Part shown: positions 24,052 through 33,044 of the stretch, one piece after another | Position numbering within the stretch: the first letter of the stretch is position 1 | Layout of the letters: the number at the start of each line of letters is the position of its first letter | From: Streptomyces sp. TLI_105 | GTDB lineage: Bacteria; Actinomycetota; Actinomycetes; Streptomycetales; Streptomycetaceae | DNA: 64,000 nt | Reading direction: 5' to 3' | NCBI RefSeq assembly: GCF_900105415.1 | Contig: NZ_FNSM01000001.1 | Span: 4,756,501-4,820,500 of the forward strand | Translations under genes and position numbers: made by a program | The notes under the pieces: generated by a model | What the model was told of the DNA's origin: nothing | Seen by the model: the letters and a program-made list of their open reading frames with translations, nothing else | Database searches by the model: none

Positions 24052-25106
24052 TCCGTGTCGGAATCGTCGGCGCCTCCGGGCTCGCCGGCGGTGAACTGAT
24101 CCGCCTGGTCACCCAGCATCCCGAGCTGGAACTGACCTTCCTCGGCGGCTCGTCCAACGTGGGCCGGCGTCCCTCGGAGCTCCACCCGGGCCTCCGTCTG
24201 GACCTGGGCCTGAGCGTCGAGTCCACCGCGGACACGGACCTGTCGGACCGCTGCGACGTCGTCTTCCTGGCCACGCCCGCCCCGGTGTCGGCCGCGCTGG
24301 CCGCCCGGCTGGCCGACCAGGTGCCCTGTGTGATCGACCTCAGCGGCGCCTTCCGGATCCGCACCCCGGAGCTGCACGAGCGCTGGTACCCGAAGGTCGA
24401 GCGGACGGCCGAACTGGCCGACCGGTTCGTCTACGGCGTCCCGGAGCTCATCGGCGACCAGCTCGTCGGCGCCTCGCTGATCTCGCTGCCCGGCTGCTAC
24501 GCGACCGCCATCACCCTCGGCCTCGCCCCGCTGACGCTCGGGCTCGGCCTGGACCTCAAGACGGTCATGATCGACGGCAAGAGCGGCTCCAGCGGCGGCG
24601 GTCTGTCGCTGCGCACCGCGGACCTCCACCCGCTGCGCAACGGCGCCATCGCCCCGTACGCCCCGACCGGGCACCGGCACGCGGCGGAGGTGAGCGACTT
24701 CTTCGAGCGGGCCAAGCCCGGGAAGATCGCCTCCCTGTCGATGTCGGCGTACGGCGTCTCGCACGTGCGCGGGCTGCTGGCCAGCTCGTACGTCCTCACC
24801 GACGACGAGGTCGACGCCCGCGAGCTGCAGCGCGCCTACCTCCGGTTCTACAAGGACAAGCAGTTCGTCCGGGTCCGCCGCAACACCGAGACCCTGATCC
24901 CGGTGCCCGACCCGCAGGCGGTGCTCGGCTCCAACTACTGCGACGTCACCGTCATGCACGACCCCGAGGGCAGGCGGATCGTGGTCCTGTCGGCCCTCGA
25001 CAACATGGTCAAGGGCGCGGCCGGGCAGGGCATCCAGGCGCTGAACCTGCGGTTCGGGCTGGCCGAGGAGACGGGTCTGACGGCGCAGCCGGTGATGCCG
25101 GCATGA
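24048..25106 (+). CDS. LysY/ArgC-like N-acyl-phosphate reductase
   Basis: Reductase of 352 residues of the ArgC/LysY/Asd class: Rossmann motif GIVGASGLAGGEL at the N terminus, active-site Cys in LPGCYATA near 149 and His in GHRHAAE near 210. It reduces a carrier-bound gamma- or delta-acyl phosphate to the semialdehyde with NADPH. ATG overlaps the ligase stop (ATGA). With LysX and LysZ homologues on either side it completes the activation-reduction set of the amino-carrier pathway. Confidence 0.9.
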   Translation: MIRVGIVGASGLAGGELIRLVTQHPELELTFLGGSSNVGRRPSELHPGLRLDLGLSVESTADTDLSDRCDVVFLATPAPVSAALAARLADQVPCVIDLSGAFRIRTPELHERWYPKVERTAELADRFVYGVPELIGDQLVGASLISLPGCYATAITLGLAPLTLGLGLDLKTVMIDGKSGSSGGGLSLRTADLHPLRNGAIAPYAPTGHRHAAEVSDFFERAKPGKIASLSMSAYGVSHVRGLLASSYVLTDDEVDARELQRAYLRFYKDKQFVRVRRNTETLIPVPDPQAVLGSNYCDVTVMHDPEGRRIVVLSALDNMVKGAAGQGIQALNLRFGLAEETGLTAQPVMPA

Positions 25107-25915
25107 CCGAGACCCTGAGCCGCGAGACCTCGTACGCCCCCACCGTCGTCAAGCTCGGCGGAAGCTGCCTGGACGACATGTCCGAGGCCTGGTGGGACGA
25201 CCTGGCCGAGCACGGCCGGAACAACCCGCTGGTCCTGGTGCACGGCTGGTCCAAGCCGCTGCGCGAGCTGAACCCCCGCTACACGCAGCCGTCCGCGATC
25301 CTCCGCGACCGCTACGGCAACCAGAGCCGCTGGACCACCCCCGAGGTGATCGCCGACATCAAGACGGTCAGCGAGGACGTCGCCAGGATCGTCACCGAGC
25401 GGCTCACCCGACGCGGCATCACCGTCGAGCGGGTCGTCGGCAGCGACGGCCTGGTCCGGGCCGGCGAGGGCGAGCGCTGGTGGTGGCAGGGCAAGCAGCT
25501 CGTCGAGCTGGAGAACCTGGTCGGCCCGATCACCGAGGTGACCCCGGCCCGGCTGACGAACCTCCAGCCCGGCCACTGCTACCTCGTCACCCCGCTCGCC
25601 CGCAACGCGGCCGGGCAGGAGGTCAACACGGACGCCGACCGGGCCGCGGCCGCCATCGCCGGCGCCTCGGCGGCCACGTCGCTGACCCTCGTCACCGACG
25701 TGGAGCACCTCCTGATCGACGGCGAGCCGGTCCGCCGGATCAGCGCCGACGCCGCCGCCGACTTCCGCGACCGCGGCGCCACCGGCGGCATGCGGAAGAA
25801 GCTGCGGGCCGCCGGCGAGGCCCTGGAGCGCGGTGTCCAGCGGGTCGTCATCGGCAGCGCGCCCGTGAGCCGGCTGCTCGCCGAGTCCACCGGAACCGTC
25901 ATCACGAGATCGTGA
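25103..25915 (+). CDS. LysZ/ArgB-like amino acid kinase
   Basis: Amino acid kinase-fold protein of 270 residues: N-terminal VVKLGGSCLDD near residue 14, VLVHGWSKP near 48, NTDADRAAAAIAGA near 175 and TGGMRKK near 230. LysZ phosphorylates the side-chain carboxylate of the LysW-bound aminoadipate (or glutamate). ATG overlaps the reductase stop (ATGA). Gene order carrier-ligase-reductase-kinase is compact and surely functional as one unit. Confidence 0.9.
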   Translation: MTETLSRETSYAPTVVKLGGSCLDDMSEAWWDDLAEHGRNNPLVLVHGWSKPLRELNPRYTQPSAILRDRYGNQSRWTTPEVIADIKTVSEDVARIVTERLTRRGITVERVVGSDGLVRAGEGERWWWQGKQLVELENLVGPITEVTPARLTNLQPGHCYLVTPLARNAAGQEVNTDADRAAAAIAGASAATSLTLVTDVEHLLIDGEPVRRISADAAADFRDRGATGGMRKKLRAAGEALERGVQRVVIGSAPVSRLLAESTGTVITRS

Positions 25916-25943
25916 CCCCCGACCATCGAGAGGAGCAGAACTC

Positions 25944-26507
25944 GTGGCGACTTCCCGGGTTCTCGTAGTCAACAACGGAACGCTCTCCCTGCCGCAGCTG
26001 CGCAAGCGCTTCGAGGACCTGGGTTCCGAGACCGACGTGGTGAGCGCCGCCTCGGTCCCCGCCCGCCTGGACCCCAAGTACCAGGCGATCGCCCTGAGCG
26101 GCACCAAGGTCCGCGCCTTCGACGGCGACTACTACAAGCCGCTGATCGATCTGGTGATGGGCGCCAAGGTGCCGGTCTTCGGGATCTGCGGCGGCATGCA
26201 GATCATCGCGGTCGCCAACGGCGGGGAGCTCAAGGAGGGCACCCAGCGCGTCGGCGGCTACGAGGTGCAGGTCGACAAGGAGGAGCCGATCTTCTCCTAC
26301 GTCAAGCCGACCGTGACGGTCTTCCACCGCCACACCCTCTACCTGCAGGCGGCGCCGGCCGGCTTCCGGGCCATCGGCCGCTCGGAGCACGCCCCGGTCG
26401 AGTTCCTCCGCTCCGACGACGGACGCATCTTCGGCGCGCAGGCCCACCTCGAGTTCCGCAGCGACGGGATGGAGATCCTGCGGGGTTTCGCCGAGACGTA
26501 CCAGTGA
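25944..26507 (+). CDS. Free-standing class I glutamine amidotransferase-like protein
   Basis: Protein of 187 residues resembling a lone class I (GuaA-type) glutaminase subunit: nucleophile Cys in GICGGMQ near residue 76 and a His-Glu pair in AQAHLEF near 168, so the triad appears complete. No synthetase partner is fused or adjacent. It follows the LysZ-like gene by 28 bp. Inferred roles are ammonia supply for an amidation, hydrolysis of the isopeptide that releases the product from the carrier (no LysK-type peptidase is present), or deamidation of the carrier's terminal Gln. GTG 25944 follows GAGAGGAG. Confidence 0.8.
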   Translation: MATSRVLVVNNGTLSLPQLRKRFEDLGSETDVVSAASVPARLDPKYQAIALSGTKVRAFDGDYYKPLIDLVMGAKVPVFGICGGMQIIAVANGGELKEGTQRVGGYEVQVDKEEPIFSYVKPTVTVFHRHTLYLQAAPAGFRAIGRSEHAPVEFLRSDDGRIFGAQAHLEFRSDGMEILRGFAETYQ

Positions 26508-26649
26508 CCGGTACGACCGGCTGATCACCGCCCCCGAGACCCGTGCCGCGGGGCCGTTCGACATCCCCCGCCAGCGGCCCCGCGGCACGTTCCCCCATCG
26601 CTTCAGTCCAGACAGAAGCCCCATCGAACCGATTATGAGGTTTTTGGCC

Positions 26650-27786
26650 ATGAGTTCCCCGAACGGCAATCCCATCACGGACGATCCCCAGGATCCGGCT
26701 TTCGTCGTCTCGCTGAACGGCAGCCAGGGATCCCTCAAGGGCTGGGTCGTCGTCGACTCGCTCTACGACGGTCTGGCCATGGGCGGCACCCGGATGACCC
26801 CCGGTGTCACCCAGGAGGAGGTGGCCGGCCTCGCCCGCGACATGACGCACAAGTTCACCCTCGCCGGCCTGCCCATCGGCGGCGCCAAGGCGGGCATCGT
26901 CGACGACGGCAGCGACCGCGAGGAGACCTTCCGCACCTTCGGCCGCACCGTCAAGCCGCTGCTGCACGGCGGCATCCACCTCGGCATCGACATGGGCGTC
27001 ACGCCCCCCGACCGCGCCGTCTTCTTCGAGGAGGCCGGGTACGACCCGCGCTACCGGCTCGGCGCCCCGGACATGCCGATCGACTGGCGCACCTACTACG
27101 AGCCGCTGATCGACTGCACCGGGCACGGCGTCGGCGTCGCCGCGATCACCGCCCTGGAGGCGAGCGGCCGCAAGGGCCCGGCCCGGGTCGTGGTGCAGGG
27201 ATTCGGCGCCGTGGGCCGTGCGGTCGCGCACTTCCTGGAGGAGCGCGGACACACCGTCGTCGGCGTGGCCGACGTCCAGGGCACCATCAGCGCGGACCGG
27301 CTGCCGGTCGCCGACCTCGTCGCGATCACCGACGAGTTCGGGAGGATCGACCGCTCCCGGCTGCCGCAGGGCGTCACCGTCTCCAACGAGCAGGACGCCT
27401 GGCTCGACGTGGAGGCCGACCTGCTGATCCTCGCGGCGCAGAAGCACGCGATCAACGCCGAGAACGCGCACCGCGTACGGGCCGGCCTGGTGGTCGAGGG
27501 CGGCAACCTCAGCTCCAGCGACGAGGCCAAGGAGAAGGTGCGGGCCTCCGGCACCGTCCTCGTCCCCGGCGTGATCGCCAACATCGGCGGGGCCGCCTCG
27601 GCCGCCCTGGCCGTCACCCGCGTCGTCCCCTTCGACCTGTCGGCGGACGCCCGCAAGGCGTGGGTCTTCGACTGGGTCGGCGACCGTGTGCGCCGCAACA
27701 CCCGGGACCTCCTGGAGATCGCCGCGGCGCACGCCGGCGACCCCCTGCCGACCCTGCTCACCGCCCGCCGGAAGGACCGCTCGTGA
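26650..27786 (+). CDS. Leucine/valine-type amino acid dehydrogenase
   Basis: NAD-dependent branched-chain amino acid dehydrogenase of 378 residues: MGGTRMTPG near residue 37, catalytic Lys region LPIGGAKAGI near 77, then nucleotide-binding GFGAVGRAVAHFLEERGH near 195. It interconverts 2-oxo acids such as 2-oxoisovalerate and amino acids such as valine. It fits the ilv and branched-chain dehydrogenase genes downstream. ATG 26650 is placed 9 bases after GAGG; ATG 26635 adds five residues. A 142-bp non-coding gap precedes it. Confidence 0.86.
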   Translation: MSSPNGNPITDDPQDPAFVVSLNGSQGSLKGWVVVDSLYDGLAMGGTRMTPGVTQEEVAGLARDMTHKFTLAGLPIGGAKAGIVDDGSDREETFRTFGRTVKPLLHGGIHLGIDMGVTPPDRAVFFEEAGYDPRYRLGAPDMPIDWRTYYEPLIDCTGHGVGVAAITALEASGRKGPARVVVQGFGAVGRAVAHFLEERGHTVVGVADVQGTISADRLPVADLVAITDEFGRIDRSRLPQGVTVSNEQDAWLDVEADLLILAAQKHAINAENAHRVRAGLVVEGGNLSSSDEAKEKVRASGTVLVPGVIANIGGAASAALAVTRVVPFDLSADARKAWVFDWVGDRVRRNTRDLLEIAAAHAGDPLPTLLTARRKDRS

Positions 27787-29516
27787 CCACCGAGGTCGAG
27801 GAGGCGCCGGTCGAACCGGCGCCGCGGATCGTGGACGGAGTCGTCCTCACCCGCGAGACGATGCCCGTCGTCGAGATCACCAGCCCCATGCCGGACGGCC
27901 GCGAGGCCCGCGAGGCGCTCTACTACCAGCGCGGCTGGTGGCGCAAGGAGACCTTCCTCGACGACCTGCGCCGCCAGGCCCGGCTGCGCCCCCACAAGCT
28001 GGCCGTGGCCGCCCGCCGCATCAAGGAGGCCCGCACCGACACCCTCGACTACATCGAGCTGAGGCAGCTCACCGACCGGTTCGCCGGCGGTCTGGTCGAA
28101 CTGGGCGTCAAGCCGGGCGACTTCGTCGCCGTCCAGCTCCCCAACCGGTGGGAGATGGTGCCGCTGCTGTACGCGTGCCTGCGCGTCGGCGCCGTCATCT
28201 GCCCGATCGACCCGACCACGCCGGAGGAGCCGCTGCGCCACCGGCTCGGCCTCACCGAGGCCCGCGTGATCGTGACGATGTCGGACTGGGAGGGCAACCC
28301 GGTCGGCGAGACGGCGAACCGGCTGCGGCAGGAACTCCCCAGCCTGGAGCACGTGGTGATCGTCGACGGCACCACCCCCGAGGGGTGCCTCGATTTCCGC
28401 CGCCACTTCATCGACACCCTCTGGGAGGACGTGCACAGCGACCTCTCCGGGCGCGAGCGCGGCCCCGACGAGCCGTTCGTGGTGCTCTTCACCTCCGGCA
28501 CCACCGGCGAGTCGAAGGGCGTGCTGCACAGCCAGAACACGGTCCACTCGGCCATCCGCGGCTACGTCGACACCTTCCTCCTCGACGAGCACCTGGTCGC
28601 CGCCGTGACCACCCCGCTGGTCCACTACTCCGGCTTCGGCCAGGGCATCCTCGCCAGCGTCATGCTCGGCGGCACGATCGCCTTCCAGGACCGCCGGAGG
28701 AACGACGCGCTGCTCGACCTCGTGCAGAAGTACGGGGCGACCCTGCTGTACGGTCCCCCGCCGACGCTCTTCGACATCGCCCAGTCGCAGCGGGACGAGC
28801 CGCGCGACGTGCACACCCTGCGGCACGTCGTCACCGGCTCGGCGCAGGTCCTCCAGCCGCTGGTGGACGACCTCCGCGAGATGCTCGGCGCCCGCACGTA
28901 CTCGCTGTGGGGCATGTCCGAGAACGGCCCGGTCACCATCACCAAGCTGGACTACAACCAGGACTGGGCGGCGCACAGCAACGGCCGGCCGATCGACTCG
29001 ATGGAGATCCGGATCGACAAGTGCATCAACCCGACCGAGCGGGCCCCCGTCGGCCGGCTCCGGGTGCGCGGCGCGTCCCAGGCGCTCGGCTACTACAGGC
29101 GGGACGCGGAGTACGACGCGCTGATCATGGACGACGGCTGGTTCGACACCGGTGACGTGGCCCGCGACGACGGCCGCGGCGGCATCCGCATCCTGTGCCG
29201 GGCGAGCGACGCCATCAAGCGCGACGGCATGGTCGTGCCGCTGGCCGAGATCGAGTCGACGATCAACCGGCACCCGAAGGTCGTCGAGACCACCCTCCTC
29301 GGCCCCGCGGGCCGGGTCGAGGACCCGATCCTGGCGGTCGTCGTCCCCTCCGGCGACGAGCACCTGACGCTGGAGGAGCTGCGCGCCTACCTCCGGGAGA
29401 CGGAGCTCGACGAGCGGTTCCTGCCGGACCGCCTGGAGATCATCGACGCCCTGCCCAAGACCCTCACCGGCAAGGTCCGGAAGAAGGTCCTCCGCGAACT
29501 GTACGGCGAGGCGTGA
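27783..29516 (+). CDS. Acyl-CoA synthetase-like AMP ligase (577 aa)
   Basis: ANL-superfamily enzyme of 577 residues: FTSGTTGESKGV near 240, LWGMSENG near 377, WFDTGD near 455 and catalytic Lys in KTLTGKVRKK near 563. It resembles cyclohexanecarboxylate or fatty acyl-CoA ligases and DhbE-like enzymes. GTG overlaps the dehydrogenase stop. It is one of two AMP ligases in this operon, and no carrier of the ACP/PCP type is present, so it may form an acyl-CoA, or an acyl adenylate for amide formation. Confidence 0.84.
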   Translation: MTTEVEEAPVEPAPRIVDGVVLTRETMPVVEITSPMPDGREAREALYYQRGWWRKETFLDDLRRQARLRPHKLAVAARRIKEARTDTLDYIELRQLTDRFAGGLVELGVKPGDFVAVQLPNRWEMVPLLYACLRVGAVICPIDPTTPEEPLRHRLGLTEARVIVTMSDWEGNPVGETANRLRQELPSLEHVVIVDGTTPEGCLDFRRHFIDTLWEDVHSDLSGRERGPDEPFVVLFTSGTTGESKGVLHSQNTVHSAIRGYVDTFLLDEHLVAAVTTPLVHYSGFGQGILASVMLGGTIAFQDRRRNDALLDLVQKYGATLLYGPPPTLFDIAQSQRDEPRDVHTLRHVVTGSAQVLQPLVDDLREMLGARTYSLWGMSENGPVTITKLDYNQDWAAHSNGRPIDSMEIRIDKCINPTERAPVGRLRVRGASQALGYYRRDAEYDALIMDDGWFDTGDVARDDGRGGIRILCRASDAIKRDGMVVPLAEIESTINRHPKVVETTLLGPAGRVEDPILAVVVPSGDEHLTLEELRAYLRETELDERFLPDRLEIIDALPKTLTGKVRKKVLRELYGEA

Positions 29517-30817
29517 GCACCGTGCCCGAAGCCAACCAGGTCACCATGTCGGCGACGCTCGCCGCCGACGAGGCCATCGCCCGCCGCCGCGCGGCCGGCG
29601 AGTCCGTCCTCTCCATGGCGAGCGGCGAGATCGGCCTGCCGGTCCACCCCGGTCTGCGGGCCCGGCTCGCCGAGGCCGCGGAGCTCGGCTCGTACGGCCC
29701 CGTCGCCGGCAGCCCCGAACTCCGCGAGGCCGCCGCCGGCTACTGGGACCGGCGCGGCATCGCCACCACCGCGGACCAGGTCGTGTGCGGCCCCGGGAGC
29801 AAGCCGATGCTCTTCGGCCTGCTCCTGGCGGTCGGCGGCGACGTCGTCATCCCCACGCCCAGCTGGGTCAGTTACGCGGCGCAGGCCGGTCTCATCGGCG
29901 TCCGCCACTTCCCCGTCCCGACCCTGCCGGGCCAGGGCGGGGTGCCCGACCCCGACCGGCTGCGCGAGACGGTCACCGCCGCCCGCGCCGCCGGCCACGA
30001 CCCGCGCTCCGTCATCGTCACCCTGCCGGACAACCCGACCGGGACGATCGCCGCCCCCGAGACCGTACGGCGGCTCGCGGAGGCGGCCCGGGAGCTGGAC
30101 CTCGTCGTCATCTCCGACGAGATCTACTGCGACCTCGTGTACGACCCGGTGGCGACGCCCGCCGTCTCCCCGGCGGTCTTCGCCCCCGAGCGGACCGTCG
30201 TCACCACCGGCCTCACCAAGAACCTCGCGATCGGCGGCTGGCGGACCGGCGTGGCCCGGCTGCCGGCCGGCGAGACCGGGCAGCGGCTGCGGGAGCGGCT
30301 GGTGGGCGTGGCCAGCCAGATCTGGTCCAGCCCCGCCGCCCCCGTGCAGGCCGCCGCCGCGTACGCCTTCGCCGAGCCCGACGAGATCGTGGAGCACATC
30401 GCCGCGAGCCGCCGCCTCCACGAGACGGTGACCCGCGCGATGGCCGAGCGGTTCGCCGCCGCCGGCGCGGTCCTGGAGCCGGTCGTGGCGACCTGCTACC
30501 TGTACCCGGACTTCGAGCCGCTCCGCGCCCACCTGGCCGAGGCCCACGGGGTGCGCACCGGAGCCGACCTCGCCGCCCTGCTCGTCGAGCGGTACGGCGT
30601 GGGGCTGCTGCCCGCGAGCGCCTTCGGCGAGACGGAGGAGTCGCTGCGACTGCGGGTGGCCACCAGCCGCCTGTACGGCGACACCGAGGAGCGCTGCCAG
30701 GCGGCCCTGCACGCCGAGGACCCGCTCGCGCTCGACTGGATCCGCGCCTCCCTCGACCGGGTCGAGGAGGTCCTCGCGGACCTCACGGCGGGCGCCGCCG
30801 TGCCCAGCCCCGTCTGA
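29513..30817 (+). CDS. Class I/II PLP-dependent aminotransferase
   Basis: Fold-type I aminotransferase of 434 residues: LPDNPTGT near 173, VISDEIYCDLVYD near 200 and the PLP-binding Lys in TTGLTKNLAIGGWR near 238. It resembles aspartate/aromatic aminotransferases rather than the class III LysJ/ArgD type of the lysine-arginine carrier pathways. It may aminate the carrier-derived aldehyde or ketone, or a branched 2-oxo acid. The start GTG 29513 overlaps the previous stop; GTG 29522 or the ATG at residue 12 are alternatives. Confidence 0.84.
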   Translation: MSTVPEANQVTMSATLAADEAIARRRAAGESVLSMASGEIGLPVHPGLRARLAEAAELGSYGPVAGSPELREAAAGYWDRRGIATTADQVVCGPGSKPMLFGLLLAVGGDVVIPTPSWVSYAAQAGLIGVRHFPVPTLPGQGGVPDPDRLRETVTAARAAGHDPRSVIVTLPDNPTGTIAAPETVRRLAEAARELDLVVISDEIYCDLVYDPVATPAVSPAVFAPERTVVTTGLTKNLAIGGWRTGVARLPAGETGQRLRERLVGVASQIWSSPAAPVQAAAAYAFAEPDEIVEHIAASRRLHETVTRAMAERFAAAGAVLEPVVATCYLYPDFEPLRAHLAEAHGVRTGADLAALLVERYGVGLLPASAFGETEESLRLRVATSRLYGDTEERCQAALHAEDPLALDWIRASLDRVEEVLADLTAGAAVPSPV

Positions 30818-30914
30818 CTCCCCTTCCAGCTTCCGGATGCCGGCCCCCCAGCCGGCGTCCGGAACCCTTCCCCGGCGGCCCTGCCGCCGCCCCGGCCTAG
30901 GAGGGCCGACCGAC

Positions 30915-31880
30915 ATGTCCATCTCCATCCTGTTCGAAGCCGAGTACAAGGGCGAGCGGTACGCGGGGTTCGAGAAGCCGGCCGCCGGTGACCCGCTGAC
31001 GCTCTTCCCGGTCGCCGACGGCCGGCTCCAGGCGGAGTTCATCGCCGCCTCGTCGCCCGAGGCCGTCATCGCCTCCGTCACCGGCGAGGGCGGGCAGATC
31101 ATCGTCGCCACCGACGACCCCGAGCTGCGCTTCCTGCCGCCGCTGCTCCCCGGCTCCGGGAACGCGCTGCTGAGCGGCTTCATGCGCACCCACAAGTCCA
31201 AGTACGAGGACGAGCCCACCGACGAGACCGAGTTCGTCGCGCCCAACTGGTTCTTCAAGGGCTTCGGCTCCTGGATCCGGATGCCCGAGGAGGCCCTCGT
31301 CGTCCCGGAGAAGGCCGTCGCGCTGATCGAGGAGCCCGAGGTCGCCCTTGTGTACGTCAACGACGACAACGGCGACCCGCACTACGTCGGCTACACCTTC
31401 GGCAACGACCTGTGCGACATCGGCCTGCACCGGCTGAACCCGGGCTGGAACCCGTACTGCAAGCTCAGCGACACCTCCCTCTCGCCCTTCGTCTTCCTCG
31501 GCCCCCCGCCGACCACCGTCACCGGCCGCGTCACCATCGAGCGCGACGGCGTGTCCGCCTGGGAGGGCGACTTCGACTGCGGCGAGAGCGCCCTCTACTT
31601 CAAGGTCCGGGACATGATGGACAACCTCTTCACCTACCCGGCGATCCGCCGCCCCGGGATGGTCAACTACGTCCTCCTCGGCGCCGACGAGGCCAGCTTC
31701 CACGACGGCTTCCGCATCGCCGACGGCGACCGCGTGGTCATCGACGTCAAGAGCCACGACGTGAGCTTCGCCAACTCCATCCGGTTCGGCAGGGAGGCCG
31801 ACCGCGCCGGCCGTGCCGCGGAGACCATCGAGACCACCGAGACCGCCGAGGTCATCGAGGTCGTCGAGGCCGCGGCGTAG
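30915..31880 (+). CDS. FAH-superfamily (fumarylacetoacetate hydrolase-like) protein
   Basis: Protein of 321 residues with the core of the FAH superfamily: EEPEVALVYVND near residue 140 (metal-binding Glu pair), VGYTFGNDLCDIG near 160 and KLSDTSLSPFVFLG near 185. Family members hydrolyse or decarboxylate beta-dicarbonyl compounds. The C-terminal tail is a Thr/Glu/Val-rich low-complexity stretch. ATG 30915 follows TAGGAGGGCC. The exact reaction cannot be given; in this operon it may cleave a carbon-carbon bond of a beta-keto intermediate or decarboxylate it. Confidence 0.72.
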   Translation: MSISILFEAEYKGERYAGFEKPAAGDPLTLFPVADGRLQAEFIAASSPEAVIASVTGEGGQIIVATDDPELRFLPPLLPGSGNALLSGFMRTHKSKYEDEPTDETEFVAPNWFFKGFGSWIRMPEEALVVPEKAVALIEEPEVALVYVNDDNGDPHYVGYTFGNDLCDIGLHRLNPGWNPYCKLSDTSLSPFVFLGPPPTTVTGRVTIERDGVSAWEGDFDCGESALYFKVRDMMDNLFTYPAIRRPGMVNYVLLGADEASFHDGFRIADGDRVVIDVKSHDVSFANSIRFGREADRAGRAAETIETTETAEVIEVVEAAA

Positions 31881-31971
31881 CGCCGAGCGATCCGGGCCCC
31901 CTCCCGCAGGGGGCCCGTACCCCTTGCCCCCACCGATCCCCGGCCCCCGACGCCGGTAAGGAGGACGAGCC

Positions 31972-32940
31972 ATGAGCACCACCGAGGAGAACCCGTTCGA
32001 CCTGCTGGTACGCCGGATGACGTGGGAGGCCGACGACGTCCTGTCCGTCGAACTGGTGAGCCCCGACGGCAAACCGCTCCCGGACTGGGCGCCGGGCGCG
32101 CACATCGACCTGCACGCGGGTGACCAGATCCGGCAGTACAGCCTCTGCGGTGACCCCGCGGACACCACGTACTACCGCATCGCGGTCCTCAGGTCCCCCG
32201 AGTCGCGCGGCGGTTCCTCCTTCGTCCACGAGGAGCTGCGGCCCGGCGCGACCGTCACCGTGCGCGGCCCCCGCAACCACTTCGCGCTCGCCGACGCCGA
32301 CGCGTACGTGTTCGTCGCCGGCGGCATCGGCGTCACCCCGCTGCTCACCCAGGCCCGCGAGGCCGGAGTGCGCGGCAAGCCCTGGCAGCTCTGGTACGCC
32401 GGCCGGTCCCGCTCCACGATGGCCTTCGGCGAGGAGCTCACCGCCCTCGCCGCACACAGCGGCACCGTGGAGCTGCACCCCAAGGACGAGCGCGGCCGCA
32501 TGGACCTCCGACAGGTCCTCGGGCAGCTCCCCGAGGGCGCCCACGTCTACTGCTGCGGCCCGCAGGCCCTGATGGACGGCGCCCTGGAGGTCTGCGCGGA
32601 GCTCGGGATCGCCGACCGGCTGCACGTCGAGCGCTTCGCCGGCGTCGCCGTCCCGGCCCCCGAGGGCGGCGAGAGCTCCTTCGAGGTCGAGTGCGTCCGC
32701 TCCGGGCAGACCGTCACCGTCGGCCCCGACGAGTCGATCGTCGACGTCCTCGACGACGCCGGGATCTACGTGGACGCCTCCTGCCGCGAGGGCGTCTGCG
32801 GCACCTGTGAGACCGGTGTCCTCGACGGAGTCCCGGACCACCGGGACTCCCTGCTCAGCCCGGCGGAGCAGGAGGCCGGCGACGTGATGATGATCTGCGT
32901 CTCGCGATGCGCCTCGAAGCGCCTGGTCCTCGACATCTGA
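31972..32940 (+). CDS. Phthalate-dioxygenase-reductase-type oxidoreductase with C-terminal 2Fe-2S domain
   Basis: Oxidoreductase of 322 residues: flavin-binding RQYSLCGDP near residue 44, NAD-binding VAGGIGVTPLL near 115, CCGPQALMDGA near 188 and a C-terminal plant-type 2Fe-2S domain with CREGVCGTC and a fourth Cys near 307. It passes electrons from NADH through FMN to an oxygenase. The only visible partner is the P450 at 43444, which otherwise lacks a ferredoxin gene. ATG 31972 follows AAGGAGGACG. Confidence 0.88.
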   Translation: MSTTEENPFDLLVRRMTWEADDVLSVELVSPDGKPLPDWAPGAHIDLHAGDQIRQYSLCGDPADTTYYRIAVLRSPESRGGSSFVHEELRPGATVTVRGPRNHFALADADAYVFVAGGIGVTPLLTQAREAGVRGKPWQLWYAGRSRSTMAFGEELTALAAHSGTVELHPKDERGRMDLRQVLGQLPEGAHVYCCGPQALMDGALEVCAELGIADRLHVERFAGVAVPAPEGGESSFEVECVRSGQTVTVGPDESIVDVLDDAGIYVDASCREGVCGTCETGVLDGVPDHRDSLLSPAEQEAGDVMMICVSRCASKRLVLDI

Positions 32941-33044
32941 GGCACCGCCCTCCTCCGCACCCCCTCCTCCCCACCTCCAGCACGGCCCCGCACCCCTCAC
33001 CAGCACCCCCTCCCATGCGCATCCATCCAAGGAGAGAGAGTTCC

